Source: JAZKFP01 sp040386355 | Lineage (GTDB): Bacteria > Pseudomonadota > Gammaproteobacteria > Pseudomonadales > UBA6940 | Assembly (NCBI GenBank): GCA_040386355.1 | Contig: JAZKFP010000110.1 | Location: 1 to 5,838 of the forward strand | Direction of reading: 5' to 3' | DNA: 5,838 nt | Shown: positions 1-4,352 of the stretch, in pieces | Layout of the letters: each line of letters begins with the position of its first letter | How positions within the stretch are numbered: position 1 is the stretch's first letter | Program-made: the position numbers and the translations under genes | Notes under the pieces: model-generated | Told to the model about the DNA's origin: nothing | Seen by the model: the letters and a program-made list of their open reading frames with translations, nothing else | The model's database searches: none

Positions 1-15
1 TAAAGGGGTGCGACG

Positions 16-291
16 GTGCCAAGATCGCTGAAAAAAGGGCCTTTCATTGATGCTCATTTATTAAAGCATGTTGAACGCGCAGTAAATCAAAGTTCTAAAA
101 AACCGATTAAAACTTGGTCGCGTCGTTCCATGGTTCTACCGCAAATGGTAGGCCTGACAATGGCAGTACACAGTGGTAAGCAACATGTTCCAATTTTAAT
201 TACGGAACATATGGTTGGCCATAAACTCGGTGAATTTGTTTTAACTCGAACCTTTAAAGGGCATTCGGGTGATCGTAAAGCCAAGCGGTAA
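16..291 (+). CDS. rpsS: 30S ribosomal protein S19
   Basis: S19 is a 30S head protein that pairs with S13 near the A-site tRNA. The 91-residue product has nearly the usual bacterial length (92 in E. coli) and shows the family blocks MPRSLKKGPF at the N-terminus, TWSRRS (33-38), QHVP (56-59) and MVGHKLGEF (66-74). The start is GTG at 16, preceded by AAGGGG at 3-8 with seven bases between. No alternative start keeps the canonical N-terminus. The TAA at 1-3 may be the stop of rplB, which normally precedes rpsS, but its frame cannot be checked here. The odd point is residues 75-76: the family normally reads GEFAPTRT, and this protein has V-L in place of A-P. The basic tail KAKR is intact. rplV follows after 13 bases. 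Identification is certain. Confidence 0.97.
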   Translation: MPRSLKKGPFIDAHLLKHVERAVNQSSKKPIKTWSRRSMVLPQMVGLTMAVHSGKQHVPILITEHMVGHKLGEFVLTRTFKGHSGDRKAKR

Positions 292-304
292 ATGAGGTAG
301 GTCG

Positions 305-676
305 ATGAAGAAAGCTTCTGCACAGATAAAAGCTTCTGCAAAAGTGCGGGGAGTACGAATATCCCCTCAAAAAGCACGTTTGGTGGTAGATCAAATTCGC
401 GGTCAAAAAGTTAACCAAGCTTTATTGATATTGGAATTCAGTACGAAAAAAGCAGCGCCGATTATACGTAAAGTATTAATGTCAGCGGTTGCTAATGCAG
501 AAGATAAAGCCACCACGTCTGGTGATGGATATATCGATATTGATGAATTAAAAGTGGTAACCGCATTCGTAGATCAAGGCATTATTATGAAGCGAACAAT
601 GCCTAGAGCACGCGGACGAGCAGATCGAATTTTTAAACGTTCATCACACGTCACTATCGAACTTTCGGACGAGTAG
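305..676 (+). CDS. rplV: 50S ribosomal protein L22, with extended N-terminus
   Basis: L22 binds 23S rRNA early in assembly; its long beta-hairpin lines the peptide exit tunnel. The conserved core is clear: RISPQKARLVVDQIRG (18-33), KKAAPIIRKVL (48-58), SAVANAE (60-66) and the hairpin segment MKRTMPRARGRADRI (95-109), whose tip looks normal, so nothing suggests macrolide resistance. At 123 residues it is longer than the E. coli protein (110). The extra length comes from an N-terminal segment built of two similar six-codon units, KKASAQ and IKASAK (residues 2-13), and a few added residues near 69-75 (TTSGDGY) before IDIDELKV. The start is ATG 305, with GAGG at 294-297 and seven bases between. 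GTG at 344 is in frame but would remove conserved N-terminal structure and lacks a good ribosome binding site. The stop is TAG. Identity is certain and the start is likely. Confidence 0.97.
   Translation: MKKASAQIKASAKVRGVRISPQKARLVVDQIRGQKVNQALLILEFSTKKAAPIIRKVLMSAVANAEDKATTSGDGYIDIDELKVVTAFVDQGIIMKRTMPRARGRADRIFKRSSHVTIELSDE
311..340 (+). repeat. 18-base-period direct repeat inside the start of rplV
   Basis: The 12-base unit AAAGCTTCTGCA occurs at 311-322 and again, unchanged, at 329-340. The offset of 18 bases preserves frame, so the protein carries KASA twice. It looks like a recent six-codon tandem duplication, since the core copies are identical at the third codon positions too. It accounts for most of the extra N-terminal length of L22 relative to E. 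coli. Confidence 0.85.
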
Positions 677-685
677 GAGATAATC

Positions 686-1369
686 ATGGGGCAGAAAGTA
701 GACCCACGGGGAATTCGGTTAGGAATTGTGCGACGTCACACTTCTATCTGGTATGCATCTCCTAAAAATTACGCCAAATATTTATTGGCAGATATTAAAG
801 CGCGTGAATTTATTAAAAAGAAATTAAAAAGCGCAGCTGTTAGTGATGTGATTATTGAGCGGCCTTCAGAGAATGCTCATATCACGATCAAAACCGCGCG
901 TCCTGGGGTTGTGATTGAGAAAAAAGGTGAAGGCATCGAGCGTCTTCGTCAAGATATCGCACAAATTTTGCGTGTTCCAGTACACATTAATATCGAAGAA
1001 ATTCGTAAGCCTGAAATTGAAGCGCAACTTGTAGCGGACAGTATTAGTTCTCAGCTTGAACGTCGCGTGATGTTCCGTCGTGCAATTAAGCGTGCGGTAC
1101 AAGCAGCAATTCGTGCAGGCGCTGAAGGTATTAAAGTTCAAGTCGGTGGTCGTTTAGGTGGCGCTGAGATTGCGCGCACTGAATGGTATCGTGAGAAACG
1201 TGTCCCCTTACATACGTTCAGAGCTGATATCGATTATGCAACGTCTCGTGCAGAAACCACGTACGGCACAATTGGTGTGAAAGTTTGGATTTTTAAAGGT
1301 GAGCGTCTCGGAAAAATCGATTTAACCGGAAATGACAACGCCAGCAAAAAATCTACGCCTGCGGCGTGA
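686..1369 (+). CDS. rpsC: 30S ribosomal protein S3
   Basis: S3 is a 30S head protein at the mRNA entry channel, where with S4 and S5 it grips mRNA and contributes to helicase activity. The 227-residue product (233 in E. coli) starts with MGQKVDPRGIRLG. It contains a type 2 KH domain (about 38-107) and the C-terminal S3 domain with SQLERRVMFRR (about 121-131), GRLGGAEIARTEWYRE and RVPLHTFRADIDY, ending in WIFKGE and a short variable tail. The basic residues of FRRAIKRAV, the region implicated in unwinding, are present. The odd feature is the KH loop: where the family has G-K-K-G, this protein reads E-K-K-G (residues 78-81), with codon GAG at 917-919. The segment SGRLGG also reads GGRLGG. The ATG is preceded by AGGAGA (675-680) at five bases, which overlaps the rplV stop. 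Identity is certain. Confidence 0.98.
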   Translation: MGQKVDPRGIRLGIVRRHTSIWYASPKNYAKYLLADIKAREFIKKKLKSAAVSDVIIERPSENAHITIKTARPGVVIEKKGEGIERLRQDIAQILRVPVHINIEEIRKPEIEAQLVADSISSQLERRVMFRRAIKRAVQAAIRAGAEGIKVQVGGRLGGAEIARTEWYREKRVPLHTFRADIDYATSRAETTYGTIGVKVWIFKGERLGKIDLTGNDNASKKSTPAA

Positions 1370-1399
1370 TAGTACACTTGATGGTATAAAGGTGAAGAA

Positions 1400-1813
1400 A
1401 TGCTGCAACCTAAACAAAGTAAATTCCGAAAGCAGTTTAAAGGTCGTAACCGTGGTTTAGCCTATCGTGGTTCTTCTGTTTCTTTTGGAACCGTTGGTTT
1501 AAAAGCAATGGAACGTGGTCGTTTAACTGCACGACAAATTGAAGCAGCACGTCGAGCCATGACACGTCATATTAAACGTGGCGGTAAAATTTGGATTCGT
1601 GTTTTCCCAGACAAACCCATTAGTAAAAAACCGCTTGAAGTGCGGATGGGTAAAGGTAAGGGTGCTGTAGAATATTGGGTTGCGCAAATTCAACCTGGTA
1701 AAGTTCTTTATGAAATGGAAGGTGTTCCTGACGATATCGCACAAGAAGCATTTCGTTTAGCAGCATCCAAACTTCCATTCAAAACCAAAGTCGTTAATCG
1801 AGTGGTGATGTAA
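1400..1813 (+). CDS. rplP: 50S ribosomal protein L16
   Basis: L16 sits at the base of the 50S central protuberance, contacts A- and P-site tRNA elbows and is a late assembly factor. The 137-residue protein matches the E. coli one (136) nearly end to end: MLQPKQSKFRK, KGRNRGLA, GRLTARQIEAARRAMTR (about 40-56), KIWIRVFPDKPI and KPLEVRMGKGKG. Arg82, in VRMGKGKG, corresponds to E. coli Arg81, the residue hydroxylated by the RoxA/YcfD oxygenase, so the target site is kept. The one extra residue lies near 22-26 (YRGSS). The start is ATG 1400 with AGGTGA at 1390-1395. rpsC ends 30 bases upstream. The stop codon overlaps the ATG of rpmC by one base, implying translational coupling. Identity is certain. 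Confidence 0.98.
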   Translation: MLQPKQSKFRKQFKGRNRGLAYRGSSVSFGTVGLKAMERGRLTARQIEAARRAMTRHIKRGGKIWIRVFPDKPISKKPLEVRMGKGKGAVEYWVAQIQPGKVLYEMEGVPDDIAQEAFRLAASKLPFKTKVVNRVVM

Positions 1814-2022
1814 TGAAGCGCAAAGAACGATGGCAGAAACTTACTTCGTTGGATATGCCTGGTTTAGAAAATGAGTTGAAAACACTTGCCGAAAATCGTT
1901 TTCGTCTGCGTTTAAAGCATGCGGAAGGCGAGTTATCAAAAAATCATGAATTTAAAGTAATACGGCGTGATATTGCTCGCATTAGAACATTAATCACTCA
2001 GAAAAATTCAGCTGCAAACTGA
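1813..2022 (+). CDS. rpmC: 50S ribosomal protein L29
   Basis: L29 is a small helical hairpin protein beside L23 at the exit of the peptide tunnel, near the docking site for trigger factor and SRP. The 69-residue product (63 in E. coli) has the expected two helices: LENELKTLAENRFRLRLKHA (18-37) and the signature region KNHEFKVIRRDIARIRTLI. The N-terminus is a few residues longer than in E. coli (MKRKERWQKL). The ATG shares its A with the rplP stop (TAATG), and there is only a weak purine-rich stretch upstream, so translation probably depends on reinitiation after rplP. The stop is TGA. Unlike the tight rpmC-rpsQ junction of E. coli, a spacer of more than 90 bases follows. Identity is very likely from sequence and position. 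Confidence 0.95.
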   Translation: MKRKERWQKLTSLDMPGLENELKTLAENRFRLRLKHAEGELSKNHEFKVIRRDIARIRTLITQKNSAAN

Positions 2023-2066
2023 GTTCATTTCTCTGATATTAAAGCTGCTGAATTGTAAAAATTCAG
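2002..2066 (+). repeat. AAAAATTCAG direct repeat at the rpmC end and in the spacer
   Basis: AAAAATTCAG occurs at 2002-2011 (inside the last codons of rpmC) and again at 2057-2066. A third, shorter relative, AAATTCAGAT, lies at 2450-2459 in the next spacer. The intervening GCTGAATT (2047-2054) is complementary to both copies, so two mutually exclusive stems can be drawn: 2005-2012 with 2047-2054 (8 bp) or 2048-2054 with 2060-2066 (7 bp, loop GTAAA). All copies are A+T-rich, so chance remains possible. Confidence 0.5.
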
Positions 2067-2075
2067 ATATTAAAG
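2032..2075 (+). repeat. 31-base-period imperfect direct repeat in the rpmC-rpsQ spacer
   Basis: TCTGATATTAAAG at 2032-2044 and TCAGATATTAAAG at 2063-2075 match at 12 of 13 positions with a 31-base offset. The region is a noncoding spacer between rpmC and rpsQ. The rest of this spacer (to about 2117) is A+T-rich, with one G+C patch (GCGCGCC near 2079) and no promoter I would defend. Confidence 0.55.
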
Positions 2076-2117
2076 AAAGCGCGCCGTTATTTTTAGAATT
2101 GAATTTAGTGTAAAAAA

Positions 2118-2141
2118 TTGAGTGTGGGAGATTTGAGTGTG
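2118..2141 (+). repeat. TTGAGTGTG direct repeat at the rpsQ start
   Basis: TTGAGTGTG occurs at 2118-2126 and 2133-2141, a 15-base period that keeps the reading frame. Each copy contains an in-frame TTG and GTG, giving four candidate starts for rpsQ. The GGGAG that can serve as ribosome binding site bridges the end of the first copy and the bases between the copies, so the duplication may have shaped the present initiation region. Confidence 0.75.
2126..2130 (+). promoter_or_regulatory. ribosome binding site that selects the rpsQ start
   Basis: GGGAG at 2126-2130 lies eight bases before GTG 2139 and is the only good Shine-Dalgarno match in the area. TTG 2133 would be too close (two bases), while TTG 2118 and GTG 2124 are preceded only by an A-rich run (TGTAAAAAA). 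This favours GTG 2139. Confidence 0.65.
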
Positions 2142-2429
2142 ACTCAACAACTAAGCCAAGCAACAGAATCTGCTCCAAAAGCAGATCGTGTCAAAGTCGG
2201 TAAAGTCATTAGTAATAAGATGGATAAAACAGTGACTGTATTTATCGAACGACAGGTGAAACATCCGTTGTATGGCAAGTACATCAAACGTTCAACCAAA
2301 TTAAAAGCGCATGACGAAGAAAATCGTTGTCAAATGGGCGATACCGTTGCAATTAAAGAGTGCCGGCCTATTTCCAAGCATAAATCTTGGACAGTCACCG
2401 AAGTTCTTTTGAAGGGTTCAGAAATTTAG
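2139..2429 (+). CDS. rpsQ: 30S ribosomal protein S17
   Basis: S17 is a primary 16S rRNA-binding protein of the 30S body with an OB fold. From GTG 2139 the product is 96 residues. The frame is open back to TTG 2118, which would give 103. I chose 2139 because GGGAG at 2126-2130 is well spaced for it and for none of the other starts. The core is typical: GKVISNKMDKTVTV, VKHPLYGKYIKRSTKL, AHDEEN and the family signature GDTVAIKECRPIS, then KSWTV. Even with the shorter start, the N-terminus is about a dozen residues longer than in E. coli (84 in total), with a polar, probably disordered leader rich in Q, S and A. The stop is TAG, inside a TCAGAAATT repeat. It lies about 116 bases after rpmC. Identity is certain and the start is probable. 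Confidence 0.95.
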   Translation: MTQQLSQATESAPKADRVKVGKVISNKMDKTVTVFIERQVKHPLYGKYIKRSTKLKAHDEENRCQMGDTVAIKECRPISKHKSWTVTEVLLKGSEI

Positions 2430-2439
2430 CTCAGAAATT
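2418..2439 (+). repeat. TCAGAAATT direct repeat across the rpsQ stop codon
   Basis: TCAGAAATT is found at 2418-2426 (the last three sense codons of rpsQ) and again at 2431-2439, separated by TAGC, a 13-base period. The first copy encodes S-E-I before the TAG stop and the second copy is noncoding. It looks like a small tandem duplication that extended the spacer. Confidence 0.65.
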
Positions 2440-2480
2440 GAATAACACCAAATTCAGATTTTATTTAACTTAGATTGTGG

Positions 2481-2504
2481 AAGATCGCCATAATCAGCGG
2501 TCTT
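2481..2504 (+). other. RNA hairpin candidate just before rplN
   Basis: AAGATCGC (2481-2488) can pair with GCGGTCTT (2497-2504): eight base pairs including one G-U, with an eight-base loop. It ends six bases before the rplN Shine-Dalgarno GGAG (2511-2514) and has no following U-run, so it is not an intrinsic terminator. This spacer matches the boundary between the S10 and spc operons in E. coli, so a processing or translation-control role is possible but unproven. Confidence 0.4.
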
Positions 2505-2523
2505 ACTGACGGAGTGTGTCGTC

Positions 2524-2889
2524 ATGATTCAAATGCAGAGTTTGCTTAACGTTGCTGATAACAGCGGAGCATTAGTGGTGATGTGCATTAAGGTGCTAGG
2601 CGGTTCTAAAAGACGCTATGCACGTATTGGCGATGTCATCAAAGTCTCTATTAAAAAAGCAAACCCACGTGGCCGTACTAAAAAAGGTGATGTGTATTTT
2701 GCAGTTGTTGTTCGAACTAAATCTGGAACCCGTCGTCAAGATGGAGCTTTGATTCGTTTTGATGAAAACGCAGCTGTAATTTTAAACAACCAAAAACAAC
2801 CTATTGGCACGCGTATTTTTGGACCAGTAACCCGTGAGTTACGCGAAAAATTTATGAAGATTATTTCACTTGCACCAGAAGTAATTTAG
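2524..2889 (+). CDS. rplN: 50S ribosomal protein L14
   Basis: L14 is a 50S interface protein that contacts 16S rRNA (bridge B8), neighbours L19 and is the binding partner of the silencing factor RsfS. The 121-residue product (123 in E. coli) contains LNVADNSGA (8-16), CIKVLGGSKRRYARIGDVI, the family signature stretch around VVVRTKSGTRR to FDENAAVIL, and the near-invariant C-terminus GTRIFGPVTREL...FMKIISLAPEVI. The two-residue shortfall lies in the loops around NNQKQ and LREKF. Residues 17-18 are L-V where E. coli has R-R and most bacteria keep a basic residue after NSGA. The start is ATG 2524 with GGAG at 2511-2514. The stop is TAG. In E. coli this is the first gene of the spc operon; here a 94-base spacer separates it from rpsQ. 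Identity is certain. Confidence 0.98.
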   Translation: MIQMQSLLNVADNSGALVVMCIKVLGGSKRRYARIGDVIKVSIKKANPRGRTKKGDVYFAVVVRTKSGTRRQDGALIRFDENAAVILNNQKQPIGTRIFGPVTRELREKFMKIISLAPEVI

Positions 2890-2961
2890 CTAAGTTAAGT
2901 GATGTAAGCGCTCTTAATAATTTAAAAAAGAAAAATAAGTCGATAGCCGGAGATTTTGTAA

Positions 2962-3288
2962 ATGAAAAAGCTACAAGTCGGTGACGAAGTTCAAGTCATT
3001 GCAGGAAAAAGCAAAGGTTCGCGCGGTCGAATTTTAAAAATTATTGATGGCAAACGTTGTTTGGTTAGCGGTGCAAATCTAGTTAAAAAGCATCAAAAAC
3101 CAAATCCTCAAAAACAAATTTCGGCTGAAATTATCACTAAAGAATCTGCAGTAGATATTTCCAATGTAATGCTTTGGAATGCAGACTCGGGAAAGCCAGG
3201 TCGCGTTGGAATTCGTATTGAAGAAGACGGAAAAAAGGTACGTTTTTTCAAAGGATCAGATGCATTAGTGCCTGAGCCAAAACGTTAA
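2962..3288 (+). CDS. rplX: 50S ribosomal protein L24
   Basis: L24 is an assembly-initiating protein that binds the 5' domain of 23S rRNA and later sits by the tunnel exit. The 108-residue protein (104 in E. coli) begins with a KOW motif (about 6-33: GDEVQVIAGKSKGSRGRI), followed by GANLVKKHQKPNP (37-49), ISNVMLWNADSGK and RVGIRIEEDGKKVRFFK. Between them the family usually has a Q-x-G-G-I turn; here residues 53-57 read I-S-A-E-I, so the two glycines are replaced by A55-E56. The C-terminal tail (GSDALVPEPKR) is slightly long. The start is ATG 2962 with GGAGA at 2949-2953, eight bases away. The flanking spacers are 72 bases (upstream) and 83 bases (downstream), wide for this operon. Identity is certain. 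Confidence 0.97.
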   Translation: MKKLQVGDEVQVIAGKSKGSRGRILKIIDGKRCLVSGANLVKKHQKPNPQKQISAEIITKESAVDISNVMLWNADSGKPGRVGIRIEEDGKKVRFFKGSDALVPEPKR

Positions 3289-3371
3289 TCTTTTTTGTAT
3301 TTGTTAAACAGATTTGATTTGCTAATTTATGTCAAATGGTAAGAGCTTAAAAAAGTTGAAGGCAGAGAACC

Positions 3372-3911
3372 ATGAATAATCTTAAAAAAATGTATGAAGA
3401 AAAAGTTCGTCCAGAACTTCAAGAGAAATTTAAATACGCTTCCATCATGCAAGTTCCACGTTTTGAGAAAATCACTCTAAACATGGGTGTGGGCGAAGCG
3501 GCAGCGGATAAAAAAGCAATCGAAGGCGCAGTGAGCGATCTACTTGCAATATCAGGTCAAAAACCAGTGGTATGTCTTGCACGTAAATCGGTTGCAGGTT
3601 TCAAAATTCGTCAAGGCTGGCCGATCGGCGTAAAAGTAACTTTGCGCAATAAACGCATGTATGAATTTCTAGAACGTTTTATTTGGTTAGCAATTCCACG
3701 GATCAATGATTTCCGTGGTTTTTCACCAAAATCATTTGATGGTCAAGGTAATTACAGCTTAGGAATTAAAGAACAATTCGCTTTTACTGAATTGCATTTT
3801 GATCAAGTTGATAAAGTTCGCGGTTTGGATGTGTGTATTACAACCAGTGCACGTAACAACGAAGAAGGTCAGGCATTATTGGAAGCTATTGGCTTTCCAT
3901 TAAAAAAATAG
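3372..3911 (+). CDS. rplE: 50S ribosomal protein L5
   Basis: L5 binds 5S rRNA with L18 and L25 in the central protuberance and contacts the 30S head and P-site tRNA. At 179 residues it has exactly the E. coli length and aligns without gaps: MQVPRFEKITLNMGVGEA (26-43), ISGQKP, ARKSVAGFKIRQGWPIG (70-86), IPRINDFRGFSPKSFDGQGNYS and VRGLDVCITT near the end. The odd point is residue 139, Thr (codon 3786-3788), in EQFAFTEL; nearly all bacteria have proline there (FPEI). The start is ATG 3372 with AAGG at 3359-3362. In E. coli, S8 represses this operon by binding mRNA at the rplE start; the codons that form part of that site (for L-H-D-Y-Y) are replaced here by codons for L-K-K-M-Y. The TAG stop lies in a short repeat. 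Identity is certain. Confidence 0.98.
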   Translation: MNNLKKMYEEKVRPELQEKFKYASIMQVPRFEKITLNMGVGEAAADKKAIEGAVSDLLAISGQKPVVCLARKSVAGFKIRQGWPIGVKVTLRNKRMYEFLERFIWLAIPRINDFRGFSPKSFDGQGNYSLGIKEQFAFTELHFDQVDKVRGLDVCITTSARNNEEGQALLEAIGFPLKK

Positions 3912-3927
3912 CGATTGAAAAAATAGC
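3903..3927 (+). repeat. AAAAAATAGC direct repeat at the rplE stop
   Basis: AAAAAATAGC occurs at 3903-3912, containing the final Lys codons and TAG stop of rplE, and at 3918-3927, a 15-base period. The second copy is in the spacer and, being offset by five codons, places another TAG in the same frame at 3924-3926. It looks like a tandem duplication that doubled the stop region. Confidence 0.65.
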
Positions 3928-3931
3928 AAGT

Positions 3932-3956
3932 AAGTCTGGGAATTTGTTTCAGTCTT
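3932..3956 (+). other. RNA hairpin candidate in the rplE-rpsN spacer
   Basis: AAGTCTGGGA (3932-3941) can pair with TTTCAGTCTT (3947-3956) across a five-base loop: nine of ten positions pair, two of them as G-U, with one T-T mismatch. No U-run follows, so it is not a terminator. This 125-base spacer is the longest in the window; the rest of it (to 4036) shows no gene and ends with the rpsN ribosome binding site AGGAGA (4024-4029). Confidence 0.35.
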
Positions 3957-4036
3957 CAGTATGATCCGCGCCCATGCGTTTGATTATGCAAAGTGTTTCA
4001 TTAAAAAGAATTGTTCGATAAACAGGAGATTAAGAC

Positions 4037-4342
4037 ATGGCGAAAACGTCCATGATCAATCGTGAAATTAAGCGATCAAAATTATTTGCTAAACACAAAG
4101 AAAAACGTGATGCATATCGTGAAGTTTTGCAAAGCCATACGGCATCTGTTGAAGAAAAATGGCGTGCGCAAATGAAATTGCAAGCATTGCCGAGAGATTC
4201 TTCACGTTCACGTGGGCGTAATCGATGTGGCCTAACAGGTCGTCCGCATGGTTTTTATCGCAAATTTGGTTTGGCGAGAAACAAAATTCGTGAATGCGCC
4301 ATGAAAGGTGAAATTCCAGGTTTAGTAAAGGCTAGTTGGTAA
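4037..4342 (+). CDS. rpsN: 30S ribosomal protein S14, long zinc-free form
   Basis: S14 binds late to the 30S head near S3 and S10. The 101-residue product has exactly the E. coli length and is the long C-minus form: only two cysteines occur (64 and 87) and no CxxC pairs, so it needs no zinc. Family blocks are MAKTSM, LPRDSSRSRGRNRC (51-64), TGRPHGFYRKFG (67-78) and the C-terminal GEIPGLVKASW. The family signature expects Ser or Cys before the Arg in FG-L-S-R; here it is Ala80 (codon 4274-4276). The start is ATG 4037 with AGGAGA at 4024-4029. It is separated by 125 bases from rplE and 102 from rpsH, unusually loose for these neighbours. Identity is certain. Confidence 0.98.
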   Translation: MAKTSMINREIKRSKLFAKHKEKRDAYREVLQSHTASVEEKWRAQMKLQALPRDSSRSRGRNRCGLTGRPHGFYRKFGLARNKIRECAMKGEIPGLVKASW

Positions 4343-4352
4343 TTCTTCTTTT

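Noticed and set aside
1..3. TAA as the stop codon of rplB (L2)
   Set aside because: Expected from gene order, but no upstream codons are visible, so the frame cannot be verified and no feature is claimed.
87..377. Open frame on the - strand opposite rpsS and the start of rplV
   Set aside because: It lies opposite two certain ribosomal genes, and its translation resembles no family I know. The other - strand frames (866-1141, 1523-1744, 4255-4473, 4846-5124) were dropped for the same reason.
2118..2138. TTG 2118 as the rpsQ start, giving a 103-residue S17
   Set aside because: There is no Shine-Dalgarno upstream of it, only an A-rich run. GTG 2139 has GGGAG at proper spacing and gives a length closer to the family.
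2438..2467. Possible promoter TTGAAT, 18 bases, TATTTA upstream of rplN
   Set aside because: The position suits an spc promoter, but the -35 matches only four of six bases and the -10 three of six, in A+T-rich DNA where such matches are expected by chance.
3317..3337. ATTTG/CAAAT stem in the rplX-rplE spacer as an S8 binding site
   Set aside because: It has only five A+T-rich pairs with an 11-base loop and no recognisable S8 core, so it is not better than chance.
3957..4023. A hidden small gene or decayed gene in the rplE-rpsN spacer
   Set aside because: No frame there has a start with a ribosome binding site and a recognisable product, and nothing resembles part of a neighbouring gene.
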